Source: Lotus japonicus (Eukaryota; Streptophyta; Magnoliopsida; Fabales; Fabaceae). From it: DNA of 64,000 bases. The position numbers were made by a program, and so were the translations under genes. This document shows positions 1 to 13,400 of this stretch, in pieces. A model generated the notes under the pieces. The model had not been told where the DNA came from. It saw nothing but the letters and a program-made list of their open reading frames with translations, and did no database searches. Positions within the stretch are counted from its first letter, which is position 1, and each line of letters opens with the position of its first letter. The stretch spans positions 29,625,780-29,689,779 of the forward strand of contig NC_080041.1 of assembly GCF_012489685.1 (NCBI RefSeq), given 5' to 3'.

Positions 1-174
1 AAAAAAATCCGATGAAATCTTATTAACATTTATTTTTATGTAGAAGTATTTTCATGTAAAATATTCTTCCTATATATAAAAACTTTTAGGCTCTTTCTAA
101 TACATTTAGATTCAGCTTCTCCTTACTCTCAGGATGCCTGAAAGTCTTTTCTCAAGTCTATCTGGTGGGTAATA

Positions 175-300
175 TCGATGAAGATGATGACACCCACCAT
201 ACCTTGCTTGCTTCAAGATCGATCTCTTGTATCCTCCTCCTGCCGAAGACTTTAAGAGTAAACCTTACCATTCCAACTTTCATCGATCGAGTTTCAGTTG
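175..300 (+). pseudogene. possible fragment resembling 40S ribosomal protein S27 N-terminus
   Basis: One frame around 212-290 reads IDLLYPPPAEDFKSK, similar to the start of plant RPS27 (IDLL-PPAE-EKRK as I recall it). Similarity fades within about 25 codons and no continuing exon was found. It may be a decayed processed fragment or chance. Confidence 0.22.
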
Positions 301-1051
301 TTTTTTCTGTTGATCCAGGTGAGAAAGCTTACTAAGGCAACCTCTGCTTTTGTCTATCTCCCAATATAAGAAGCATGTTGATTTGCTCTTATAGTAGTAC
401 TAATGAGCGTACTTTAGAACAAATTTCTAGCGAAGGTCTTGATAGTTTGGAACTGAAAGGTTTGGTTCATTAATAATATCTAGTAGTTTCATCATGCTAT
501 TCTGCTTTTGAGCTTGTTGTACTTACCTGAGCATTTGTGCGATAAAAAAATTCAGAATAGTAAAGCAGTCGTAGTATGCTCCCTTTACTTGCTCTAGTGC
601 TCAAGTGATTGCTGAGTGCATACTGTTTACATCTGAATTATATATAAAAGACTCTTAAAAACAACTACTTAATTCTCCATTACAAAGAACATACATTACA
701 TCAGAACCTAATTATTATTTGTCAGTGACATAAGTGTCGAAAATAATAGTATTAATAATGGAAATTTCGAATGGTGTGGATATGGATTAAAAGTCCAATC
801 TCATAAGAAAGAAAAATCTCCATTTACATCAAAATCTCTCTCAGATTTTTCTACCTCACTATCACCACCGCTTTTCTTTTAAATTATCCACAAACACACT
901 CACAAATTCCACACAGTACCTAACATCATATGCAAATTTTGTTTTCACTGCAATCAGAGTCTGTTCTTTGGCATAAAAAAGCACTTCATAAAGTAAGAAG
1001 ATATCACATTTTGAATTTAAATCATTAAAATATTTATTTCTAATTAAAAAA

Positions 1052-1176
1052 TCAAATGAAACTTGCTTCCAAATCAGCAGCAATCCTTGGTGCTATTCTT
1101 GATTGTTGTCCAACTTTAACATGAATTAATATGAACTCATGCTAATTCAAATGAAACTTGCTTCCAAATCAGCAGC
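1052..1176. repeat. 30-bp direct repeat pair
   Basis: The same 30 bases (beginning TCAAATGAAACTTGCTTCC) occur at 1052-1081 and 1147-1176, 95 bp apart. The short block between them carries no recognisable element. Confidence 0.7.
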
Positions 1177-2996
1177 TTCCAGCCGTATCTGCATTCTAAG
1201 TAACAGAAAATCAAGAACTCATGAAGTGAGATTGATAGACATGTTAGAGTAGGATAGACTAAAGATCACCAAACATAATAGCAATATGTGCATCATCAAT
1301 CTAGCTATGATAGTGCAAAGATAGCAATCAAATTTGCAGACAGATATGAAAGCCAAAGAATGAATTGAAGCCACTTTTTGGCTATGGCCTTCCAGTGGTT
1401 TCCATAACCAATCAGATCTATTTGTAAGGGGAAACTAATCACATGCTACTAAAGAAGATGAATGGAAGAAAACCCCCCTAGAAATTTTAGACCCATTATA
1501 TTTGTTGAACGGCTAAAACAACTCTTTGCTTTATATAGCACTGTTGTTGAAAGTACAATAACCAAATCAAAAACATATGCTGATACTAAATCGTAATGTG
1601 ATAATTACACACTCATGCAAGCAAGACTTCCAATCACACTAAAGTTTGATTAATTGAACCATAGTAGAACAATGATTAATTATAAAATCTAATATTGCCT
1701 TCGAAAAGTGACTTTTAATATATGTAATGATGATAGATAGATGTAGAATTGATGAACTAAGTCAGTAAAACTATATATGCATCACAGTAGTGCAACACCA
1801 AACACACATCTCTATCTCTTATCTGGTGAATATATACATATAATGGACTGAGAAAAACCTCCATGAGTATTGGTCTCACATGTTTCGTGGCTTACTTGAA
1901 ATGAGAGCAAGATAAGATCTTGAGTCATCAATCATGTTTCATCGTCAGCTAGCTGAGAATCAGAGAGTGTAGTCAGAAAGAGGTATGCACCTCATTGTCG
2001 TTCTGTACCTACGGATAAATTCATGTCAAATGTTTCCAGGGAAGCCAAGGAAATCAATTTATTGTTAGAACATTGGTTTAGGCGTTTAGCATATTAGAAA
2101 GGATAGCACCTGTTTTAAAAGCCTAACCTCAATAGTATAGCTTGACCGAACAAAGATAAGCAGTAAAATCTCATCCATGATATGTAGTTCTGTAGTTGTA
2201 ACGGCAAGCACCAACAATAATAATTAATTTCCTCGGTGCAAGAAGCAGGCAAAAAGAAAAAATTTCCAAATAAAAAAGTTGCAAGGAAAAAAATCTACAA
2301 CTTCTCCTTTCTCTCCTCTCAATTCTTTCACTCCCTCAATCCACTTCACTGACAATGATTAGGTTAATCAAAACATACACAGATCAATGTTTCACCTCCT
2401 ATAACATAGGACACAAATTTTAGATGCAAATTAAGAAAAACGAATAAAATAGAATCACATACAAAGGAGAATCAGAAAACATAAAAAACAAATCAAAATA
2501 TTGCAAAATTTCATATAGAATATAAAATGGACTCACCATCAATGGCTTCCAAAGAATCTCTTTTGGTGGAATATCTATAAAAAAAAACCTGAAGAAAAGA
2601 ATTTGAAATTAGCATGGCAAGTGATGAACGAAATTGACCTTAAAGTCAAACATGAGTGAATGAAAGTTAAAGGTAAAGTAAAATAAAATTGAAAAAAACC
2701 ATAACATATTATGCAAGCAAAGGAAGAAAATAATTTGAAACCTCCATCTGCAACCTTCCCAATCAGTCAAAGGCAGCAAATCGGAGGGATGCGATTGCAA
2801 GTCGATGGCAAAGTGGTTCCGTGGAGAGATGAGACGATTTTGTAGGGGTGGTTTCGTTCAGTGGAGAGATGGGATGAGAATTGCATGGAGGAGATGAATT
2901 CCATGGAGGAGATGGTGGAGGTAGGCAGGGTTTTAAGAGGGTTTTTGGTGATGAGATGCATTATTGATTTAAATCACTTATCACAGATTTTATATT
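1177..2996. other. AT-rich intergenic stretch, no gene recognised
   Basis: No reading frame here resembles a known protein and none has support from neighbouring splice sites. A GGAGATG-rich patch near 2780-2930 is locally GC-rich but codes for nothing recognisable. Confidence 0.5.
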
Positions 2997-3465
2997 AAGA
3001 TAAAATCATGAAATAAACAATATAAATCCTAATCAAATCTAAAATTTAAAAATGTACTAAATAAATATAGATAAAAACTATCAAAATCTAGCAAATCACA
3101 ATAAAAACTCATAAAATCCGGAATTAATTAAAAATCCGAAAATTCAATAAAAATACCATAAAAATTAATTAATACTCTAAAAATAAATAATAATATAAAT
3201 TAAGATAAAATCCAGAAATAAACAACATAAGTCCTAATCAAATCTAAAATTTAAAAATGTACTAAATAAGTATAGATAAAAACTATCAAAATCTAGCAAA
3301 TCACAATAAAAACTCATAAAATCCGGAATTAATTAAAAATCCGAAAATTCAATAAAAATACCATAAAAATTAATTAATAATCTAAAAATAAATCAAAAAT
3401 AAATGAAGATAAAATCAAGAAATAAAAAACCTAAATCCTAATCAAATCTAAAATTTAAAAATATA
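2997..3465. repeat. tandem repeat, period about 205 bp, 2.3 copies
   Basis: Units start at AAGATAAAAT at 2997, 3202 and 3406. The first two run nearly the full period with few differences (they share AAAATCCGGAATTAATT), and the third is cut after about 60 bp. The very AT-rich composition fits a minisatellite, perhaps derived from a retrotransposon's non-coding region. Confidence 0.85.
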
Positions 3466-3654
3466 TTTTTTTTATTAAGGAGAAATAAGGTAAGGAAAAA
3501 TCAGGGCACATGTGGCAAGTGGGGTCAAGGAGAAAGAGCTTACATGTAAAATATTAGGTGAGAATTAATCTGGGAGCAACACGTCACTAACTTGGCCTGT
3601 GAGAGCGACACGTCATGCTAGAAGTTGTTCTTTTCTAATATATATTGATATTGA

Positions 3655-4460
3655 TTTGTTTGCCATCCATGATGAGGCAAACTATGAGAGTACAAGACTA
3701 GTTCCAGTCCATAAACTTGTTCTGACCCAAATTCATTAAATCGTTTAGTAAAGTTAATAAAAAAAATTACAAACTTATTACTAGTAACTACATTTCTTAA
3801 ATCTACACAATTTGTCATCCATGATGATCTGGCAAACTACGAGTGTACAAGATTCGACACGGTCCATTAACCCGTTCTGGCGCAAGCCCATTATATAATA
3901 GTAGTTTAATAAAGTTAATATTTTTTTTTACAAATTTATAGCTAGCAACAACATTTCTTAATTTTACACATTTATTTAAAATGACTTATAAATATGAATA
4001 AAGAGAGAAATAAGGGAATGGTTTGTTTCTTTATTAATTTTTTTTTCGTCATCTATGATGAGCTGGTAAACTAGGGTTGTATAGGACCCCCTCGGTCAAT
4101 TAACTTGTCCTGACCTAAGTTCATTAAACTCGTACCTCATCAGGTTTTTTGGGTTTAGGGACCAATTCGAGTTTAAAAACTCATCCGATCAATATTTAGA
4201 GTCAAGTGAAAGGACCCACCTCGGTCAATTAACTTGTCTTGGCCTATGTTCATTAAACTCGTACCTCATGGCATTTTTCAGGTTTAGGAATCACTTGCTG
4301 GCAAATTAGGGGTGTATATGACCCACCTCAGACAATTAACTTGCTGGCAAATTGTGGCCTAAGTTCATTAAACTCGTACCTCTTCAGATTTTCCAGATTT
4401 AGGGACTAATTCGAATTTAAAAATTCAGCCGATCAATATTTAGAGTCAAGTGAAAGACAA
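3655..4460. repeat. degenerate direct-repeat modules of roughly 100-240 bp
   Basis: Blocks containing CAATTAACTTG...GTTCATTAAACTCGTACCTC recur around 4095-4136, 4225-4265 and 4335-4383. A shorter related form (GATGAGGCAAACTA, GGTCCATTAACC) occurs near 3665 and 3820. GATCAATATTTAGAGTCAAGTGAAAG appears at 4187 and 4432. This is probably a decayed repeat; no coding sequence was recognised. Confidence 0.6.
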
Positions 4461-4832
4461 TCACAATCTGACCCAACATGTCACACGAACACTCCTAATA
4501 GAAATGCAGCTTATTATATAGTTAGATTGAAATCTTATATCATGCAAAATTCAATATAAATTATCTAATAATTGTGAGGTTTCTTTTATAATTCAATAGA
4601 AAGATTGAAAATTAGTAGAAGTAGTTATCATTTTTTGATTGGATCTAAAATTGTCATTCAATTTGTCTTTCGGGTTAACTCGAATCTATCTTTTTGTCAC
4701 CCGGTCTATGTTAAGCTCACGTCTCATCGGGCTTCTTCAGGTTTACGGAATTGTTCGGGTTTTAGAACTGATTCGGTAAATATTTAGGCCGACTAGAAAA
4801 CACGCATGACTCGTCACAATTCATCATACTGC

Positions 4833-4946
4833 TTTTCTTGTAAATCGGAAAGATAAATTACATAATTCAGAGATTGATTCCTAAACCTTCCCCTCCCTAA
4901 CTCATATGTCCCATAATTTTTACCACTTGAGCTATCATTCAAGGAC
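4833..4946 (-). mobile_element. tRNA-headed SINE, diverged
   Basis: The minus strand gives GGGTCCTTGAATGATAGCTC then AAGTGGTAAAAATT, which is box A-like, and a region like box B (GGTTTAGGAATCAATC). It ends in ATCTTTCCGAT near a short A-rich tail. It is the same family as the copy at 47951-48066 but more diverged. No target duplication was identified. Confidence 0.65.
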
Positions 4947-4960
4947 CCATAATACGGTTT

Positions 4961-5754
4961 TGGACAACCTATAATAATAATATTAATTTCAAATAAAAAA
5001 CAATACTCTATTAATCACAATGTTAACGTATGTCAGAAATCATATTTGGAAGGAGCCCCTCGTGAATTGGGTTTTGTTTTGTTTGAGGTGCTGTTGTTAT
5101 CAAGGACGACTCAGAACTCAGAGGGTCGTAATTGCAAATAATTGCACTAGCTGAACCAGCCTAATCTGCACACTCATGAACTAACTACCACCATTCAATT
5201 TCAATTTTTTCAACCCTTTTCCTAGGTACTCTTTCACCCTTTCACAGTCTAGTACTATATGAAAATTTACAAGTATTGAGTTAACTTCCTTTTTGAAGTT
5301 TCAACTTGTGGCCAGAGAATTGAAGGTGCGATGCTAACTGCTAGTCTGCTACACTTAATTGAAGAAGGGCCATGCATGTGATAAATTATTTGTCAGGTCG
5401 CTTTAACATGATTTTCCTACACTGGCAGACCAAATTAATATTTACCATAACAGATCAATCCTCAATTACTTACCAATTCATCACTCTCTGATTTCTTTTT
5501 TTGTAATTTTGTGCAGTAAATAAATTTTACTTTCTTTCATGTGACTATGTATAGTGTGTGGTGCAAATATCTACACGTATATGGATCTTCAAGCTTTTAC
5601 ACTGCCTTAATTTTGTTTTATTTCAATGGTTCTGTCCTTGTGGACAATCTAATTATTAACCCTGCCTCTCTGAACTTGATTCTAATGCAACCTTTACTCC
5701 CTTTCCCCTCTCTTTCATCAAACCAAACGAGGTTGCCAAACAATCTTTACTGTC
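4961..5754. other. intergenic, nothing recognised
   Basis: AT-rich sequence with only short frames and no clear repeats or signals. Confidence 0.4.
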
Positions 5755-5807
5755 GTTAGAAATATAATATAAAACTAGCTATATATGTGACCCTTACCCA
5801 ATAGTTA

Positions 5808-6124
5808 TGTCAAATAACCAATTATCCCAAAAGTTTAAACTATTGGATAAAAGTCACATGAATGATTTTATATTGTATTTAATTTTTAACACGCCCCTCA
5901 CGCAAGAGCTCACTTGGGCTTGAAGCGTGGAGAAGACACAAACTCACCTGCCATATGCTAAAGTTCCACTTTTTATTAGAATAGTGAGATGACAAGAATT
6001 GAACTCTAGACCACTTAGTATTCGAGCACTGATACCATGTCAAATAAGTGAAATAACCAATTATCCCAAAAACTTAAACTATGGGTCACATAAATAGTTT
6101 TATGTCATATTTCTAATTTCTAAT
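5808..6124 (-). mobile_element. TRIM-like miniature LTR element
   Basis: Two related direct repeats of about 84 bp (5808-5891 and 6038 to about 6124) share CCAATTATCCCAAAA and bracket about 146 bp without coding capacity. On the minus strand the inner edge of the upstream repeat ends TGACA and is followed at once by TGGTATCAGTGCTCG, an initiator-Met type primer-binding site. GAGGGGCG before the other repeat serves as polypurine tract. The outer end of the right repeat has lost the expected TG, and no target duplication is clear. Sequence just left (5756-5807) looks like an inverted piece of the same repeat. Confidence 0.7.
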
Positions 6125-7499
6125 GATTCTTTCTACTCTATTTCTCTCTCACCATTCCCCTCTCTAGCTTTTACTTGTGAGTGAATGGTATTTGGTGGTG
6201 GGAATAGGTGTGAAGAAAGAAGTTATTTAAATTGGTAAAATTGCTTGCTATCTTATTACTACATGTTATCAATCAAAGATTCAAAGTACATCTACCGATG
6301 GTGTTTGTGATCAATGGTGTTGGAAAACTGATATATTAGTTGGCTTTTCCATGCAATCAACTTATGTGTCTATGCAGCATAATTTTGAAAGTGTGGATAG
6401 TGCGTTTCTAAAGATGCTTTGGTCTCATGTCCCCTCTATTATGGTGAACGTGAAATAAGTTCTCATTTGTTGTTCACACTGCATTCTCATTTTGTTAAAC
6501 TCAATTTTTTATGTCCAATAAGATTAAACATGACAAGGTTATGTTAATAAACTTGCCCTTTTATTCTAGTGAAATCGTTTAGTCTATATTTACCAAACGC
6601 AGAAAACATTATTGTTTTATGTTAAGTTTTGTTCAATTCCTTTTTGTTCTATTTCATTTGGTTATCAAACGCTACTTAAAGCCCAAGGGCGCCATATATT
6701 CTACTTCATTTCCTTTTTCTTTTTAAATTTTGAAGAAATTACACCACCTCTTTTAAGGTTTATCATTGTTATGCTCACCTCCCATCTATTTTGCAAAATG
6801 CATTAACCTCTCCTCATTCATATATTATATAGAATAATAGAGGGGTGCTGAGTGTTAAAATAATAAGTTTTAGGAAAAGTCAATGTGATAACGATAAACC
6901 TTAAGGAATGTTAGTGTAATGTTTGCAATAAAATAAGATTGGTTAGTCTCTTATTAAATAATAGAGTGAGGTCAGGGCAAAAATTAACACCAAAAAATCA
7001 AAATCAAAATCCAAATCAATTAAATTTCCATTATATAACAAAACCGATTAGCTCATTTTAGATGAATGATTTTTTTTAACTTTAGACCCATTCCAAGCTG
7101 TGAACATTCCTTGTTTGATGTGGGAACAATTTATCACTGAAACTCCCAAAACAGAGTGCCAAACCCCACGAATCTAAAGACATGATATTTCAAGCCTGCT
7201 TTGCCCAGTGCCATTTCCAGGAATAAACCAACATGCTCTAAGATTGCAATTTTGATGCATTCAGACAGCTGCTATACAATTCTGGTTAAAAATAAGATTA
7301 TTCTAACAATAAATATCATCCATAAACGAATCATTTCTACAATTCCTGTATCTTATTACAATCCTACTGCTGCTCTTGTTTAATTTACAATTTTCAGCCT
7401 ATGATCATAGGTGAAAATAATCCATATGGGCATCATCCTATGCTGAATTATTTCATAAAATGAATGGCTCTATGATTAAATCTACACTATTAAGTTCAA
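6125..7499. other. intergenic region downstream of ELG1
   Basis: AT-rich with no gene recognised. The part next to 7500 should include the ELG1 3' UTR; several AATAAA-like signals occur but none can be singled out. Confidence 0.4.
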
Positions 7500-10400
7500 T
7501 CATGCACAGTTGCTTTCCATGTTAGCGGTGTACTGTGAAGAAATCTTTCTGTACAAGTCTCCCTCACACACCAATGATATATCTTCAGGAGAGAACATTT
7601 TACCTCTGCTCAAATAATGAGCACCCCGCGGCCTGCATTAAAGATTATGCAATGAGTTAATTATATCTTTCAACCCTGTAAATTTGACACATTTTGGTTA
7701 TAACCCTATTAAAATGTTGGGAGATTGTAAGGTGGACCATTTTTTTAAGTGGTAAACTGCTGATCCACTGCTTTTAGCCGTTGAGATAATACATTTTTAA
7801 TTGATGATCTTGAATGAACAACTAAAAGCAGTGGATCACCAGTGGACAACTTAAACCCCATAACTTCCCTAAATGTTATTCATTTTTAGTCACTAAAATA
7901 TAAAAAAGTTGACTAAATGCACATTACTTTTGTAGTTTATTAGGACTGAAAATGAATAAAACTTTAATAGGGACTAAAATGACTCCTGGTTCACTTTTTC
8001 CAATCAATCTAAATGCTGAAAACAACTGAATTTGCTTCACAAACACGTACCTTCCTTTTCTCATCTTTTTAGCACCTTGTGACATGCGGATATCTTCTGA
8101 AACTGAAATTTGGCGTAGTGAAGAGAGATATTCATTGAATGCAATACCTTTCATTGCCAATGATAATCTTGCAGGAACAATGGACTGGATCACATTGAAC
8201 AAGGATTTTCTGTTTTCGTTGTATTGCATGCTGCCAAAGTAAGGTCGACATATAATTAAGGAGAAAATAGAAAAGAGAGGTAGACAGCTGTGGAAATGGA
8301 ATTTTCTTTTATTCACCATTGCACATACTCCTCTCAAAAATCATGACACCTATGTACCATTTTTTTCTCCTTTAAATTTTTAGTTAATTGCGCTTATGAT
8401 CCCTCTAATTCGGACTATGAGTGATTTTGGTCTCTTTGTTTTTATTTTCAACTAAGCACAGTTGACCATTCTCTCAATTTCACATATCTAAAATGCTTAA
8501 ACTTTTATTTCCTATTCAAATATTTTGGGGATTATGACAGATTGGGAATATGAAATGATTTTAAAAATAAAAAACTAGTGAATATTTAATAAATTTTTAG
8601 GGTTTTAAGAAAGAAAAAATTCAGACTTCCTTATGTTAGATTAAATTTAATATATTAGTTTGTGAATTTTACGTGGAAGGTCTAAAATGAGTTAATCATT
8701 TCAATTTGTATAAAAGTTTCTCTGAAAATGAAAATTTAGGAGATTTAAGTAGAATAAATTATAAAGATTATAGAGGAATTAATTGTAACCATAAAAGTTT
8801 CTCTGAATTTGCTAAATAAATTATTAAGGGACCAAATTACACATGAGCTATAGTTGAAGGACTGGAAATATATTTAAGCCAATTTTATTCGAAAGAGAAA
8901 ATAAAAGAAAATTATATAATGAATGACAGTTATTTTGAAGAGAAGAGGGATAGTAATGCAGGATTACCAAAAAAATTCTTGAGGAGTTGTGTGTGCTAAC
9001 CTATTAAAATGAAAGCCAAGGTTAAATACTACATACCTCTTCATATCATCTAATTCCTTTGTAGTATTGTTACTCAGGCTTTTAGTGTGATCCTGTCTAG
9101 ATAACTTCCCCAGAGCCATAATATTAGTAGTGGAAGCCAACATCTCTGAGGTTACATCTACCCTGTTTTCACAACCCAACTTTGATCCCATATCTGATAT
9201 ATGTTTCGCATAGAAACAAAAACCATGCATCGCAACCGTGGACATCATCATTTGCTCATCATACCAACTATATGTGGCTTCATCAGAAAGGAATATTGGA
9301 GGCTCCATAATACCCTGCACATTCATTATTATCAGAATGGAAGTAATGAGAAAACACAATCAAAGAAAAACAGTTTTTCAAAGTACTTACACATTGTTCC
9401 TGCTGGTGATTACGAAACAACACGTCAACTTCTGAAATTAGATTGGTTAGCTCACTAGCAAGTTTAACAACTTGGATAGCACCTTCCTGTTCTGAGGTGG
9501 CATTCTGTCTTAAATCCGTTTTACAATCAAGAAGTCTTCTCCATAAATTTTGTATCATATCTATCTCCATAGATGGACTAGACTCGACAAAATTCAACTT
9601 CAAGTTAAATTCTTCATGACTGCACTCACCCATCATGTTATACACAGTTGTGGTTTCCCTGTTCTCATCTCTAAAGTCTTGCACCGACACTTTTGGAGAA
9701 GATTCTGGAATTTCAGTGTTTACCAATGAATCCAAATTCTGTGGCAATCTGGCTATGCGCTGACAAACACTGAAAGTGAATGGTGTCAGCGCATTATCCG
9801 GAGAAACTTCTATTGGACCAGCAAGATGGCCAGAAGACACTGCTGCAGATAATGTCTGTGTTCTATTCTCAGTTGCAGTCTCAGGAATAATCATCGATTC
9901 TTGAAAACTGGATATATTTAATGATTTATGTGTTTCATCCTGGCCAGAAGACACTGCTGCAGATAATGTCTGTGTTCTATTCTCAGTTGCAGTCTCAGGA
10001 ATAATCATCGATTCTTGAAAACTGGATATATTTAATGATTTATGTGTTTCATCCAACCATGCACCATAAGATGTTTCTAAATAATTACTCTGTTCCTCTG
10101 AATTCTCCAAACCAGAACAAACCAGCTTGCAAAATGACATACTAGTGTAGCTTTGATTCAATTCAAACTTACAGGAAGATTCACTATTGCCTTCAAGGGA
10201 TTGTCTCTTGTAATCTTCATGGTGAATATTTAGAGAATGTCCATAATTTGGATACTTATCCTCAGACTCAGAGGACATCACAGCAAGTTTCTTTGGGCCC
10301 ATTTGCCTAGAGGGTGTTAATGGGGATCCATAACAATTAGAAAGCTCAGACATAGCACTACATTGACTTTCAAACTCATTGCAGTCTGCGATAGATCTCT

Positions 10401-13400
10401 TCCTCTTCATTTCTACATTGGCCTCATCAGTTACTATACACTGCACACCTAAATCATTATGCTTTTTATTAATGTGAAGCTCTTCCTCAACTAACCCCTG
10501 CAAGCATGGGTTTTCTTCCATTAAGGTTACTGACTTGGAAACTTCCTTCTCAATTAGTTTGGGTAACTCTGAGGGAAAGCTCCAGGGTAATATCTTTGGT
10601 AATAACTCATGACCAGCTTCAAGATCAAATGGAAGTGAGCTATATACTGTCTTCACTTTCCTGTCTGTGCAGTAAAAAAAAATCGTAAGTTTCACCAAGC
10701 CATTCCAACTGCAATAAGATAAATGGTAATTATAAATTAAATTAACTGCAAGAGAACAACCAATGTACACCGTACGAGCCTAAATTTAAACAATTATGGT
10801 TTTCTTGTAAGTCAAATACATGCACATGTGCAATCAGTACATAAGGTAAGAACATAACAGTTTGAAGAATAGGTATCATAATTCATAGTTCATAGAAGAG
10901 ATATTTTGATATTTGTAACAAATGAGTTATCAAATTTATGCTGATCAAATAAACAATATATTCATCTTAAAATGTAAGCTGTGGTTTACATTTTCTATAT
11001 TTTTTATTCTGGAACCAAAACTGAAGATGCATAATGGTTTTACGAATATCTCCATCACATGACTGGATAAACTTCTTCAGTAAATGAGGACTGATGTTGA
11101 CTTCTTCTGTGACACACACCTGCAGGTTTTCCAGAGAAGACATAAGTTTCACTTCCAATCATTTTATTTTCCCTTGTTTTGAGGGGTAGTAAATTCTAAG
11201 GATTAGACTTTTCTAATGTCAGGGGATGCAATTTAGATGAAAAAGTGAAGCATTAACAGTTGTCAAGATTGTGCTAAAATACATGCACTTGGTTTGCAAA
11301 TTATAAAGTTGTTAAATCTCAATTGTTGATTTCCAAACAAAAGTTATAATTCGACATTTTATCCTATAAAGTACATTCCTCAGTTTAGAAGATGCAAATC
11401 CAAAGCTTAAAGCACATACCATGTACAAATGGCAAAGCAACTCATCTGGCAATGGCAATGAGAAAGAAACATGGAGCCTAATAAAACTACCAGGCAGGGC
11501 AACATTGTTACCTAATTTACAAAAAAGATTTCGTCGTTAGCACAACACATTGTTAAAAGCTCTATGTTACGCAATAATGCACAATTGTAACAAGTAATCT
11601 CACTGTTGCTGGTCAATATAATAGGCCCTTTTGCTGTCTCAGCAATGTGCTTTATGGCAGCAATACATCCATGATCTTCAGGAAAAAGGATGTCCACATC
11701 CTCAACAAGAATTAAAGTTTGGACACTATGACATGTAAATACATTATTCTTCTCATGTAACCTCTGAGACTTTCCACCAGGACTATGAACTCCATCATTG
11801 GATGAGGTTGTCAGATCTATCACTCCATCATATATCTCCTCGGCTGCTTTACCATTAGGTGAAGTTGGAGCAGGGGGAAATTTCACAGTTTTATTTTGTG
11901 AACTCACAGCCTGTTCCAGTAACCTGAAAGTTACACCATGTAAGATATATTATAACAGAACAGCTTGACAATAAGGCTTCTTACAATGGTAACTTGATTC
12001 CTTTGGAATAAGACTGGATTCTGTAAAACCAGTAACGAAGTTTAATCTTTAAGTCCATACTCTTTTGCTTGTCCATTCTAGCCCATGTTAATAGCTTACC
12101 GCTTAAGACATCTAGTCAAGGAACTCCAACAACACTTCTTAATGTTTAGCTCATGCATGTTTTGATAATTGCTATTTGCGTACTATCTTGAACATATGAA
12201 ATTTGCTTTTCTCTCTTCAAATGGATAAACACCATATTAGAGCTTGAAAATATCAAACTCCTAACATAAAGACAACATAGAAATATGTAATTTGACTTTG
12301 CAACAAATACGAACACAACTCATTCGGCTATCCAACAAATAGTATTGGGTATCCTATAGCACTTCTACAGGGGAATCTATATTCCCATGTTTAAGAGGTC
12401 CTAGTTACACGGGAAAGAAGAATTACATTTCATCAGACCAAAATAACATTCAAATATGACAGTAAAACATTACAGGAAAGTGAAACCACAGGCATAAGGT
12501 AAAGTATGATCAACTAAATTATTCAGCTAGAGATGACAGCATGAATTCACAAACCTTTTGAAACCATGTGTTTCAAGAGCCTCACCAAAATATTGCTTGA
12601 CTGCAGCCCCATTTCGATAGTCTGATGCATTGAGCTGTCGACATTAGTGTTGAATTTTAATATGTTTGGCCAAGATCATAATTAAAATTACAAAGATATA
12701 CAAAACAAAGAAATTAATTGTTCTTAGCAACTAGAAGGTATTTAAAAAGAGATTTTACAGGATTGTGGCGGTACATTCCACATCTGTTTCTCAGTATACT
12801 TCTTATTGAAGATTAGGCCAGTAAAGGGGCAATACAAGTACTTTTTTCTTATACTACGACTATGGTGCTTATAGGAAAGGAGACTGCTGGGTTGTTTAAA
12901 AAATAGACGTAAGCTCTATATGAATCTGGTAATCAAGCCCCCTAATTTGAGAGAGGTATCAACAATTTCATATAGAAATGCACACTGGCATATGGAATCA
13001 AGCCCCCTAATTTGTGGTTTCATATGTAGGCTTTTACTTTCCTTTTCCTTCATCTATGTGGTTTGCTCAGGAGGATACCTACCCTTTCTATCTAATTATA
13101 TTTCTTTTTTATACAACAATAGCCATAGACTTCTTAAGATTATCGTTCTTAATACTGGACATGGAATGGCATGACTCCCAAGTTCAGAAAAGAAGGCAGA
13201 CATGACATTGCATCAGAATAGATCCAAATCAGGCTAATTATTGCTATGCTTGACCTTAACAATGTTTCCAAAAATTTATCTATTTCTGGGATGCATGTGA
13301 TCAATGAGTATCGTCATAAAAAAGGTGGATCAGTAGCTAAGCATAAATGACCAAAATGTATTTATAAATATGTGATACCTCTAAAACCTCGAAGCCTTGC

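Noticed and set aside
2997..3465. Array-like repetition that could suggest CRISPR
   Set aside because: Period of 205 bp with no repeat-spacer structure, in a plant genome; a tandem repeat explains it.
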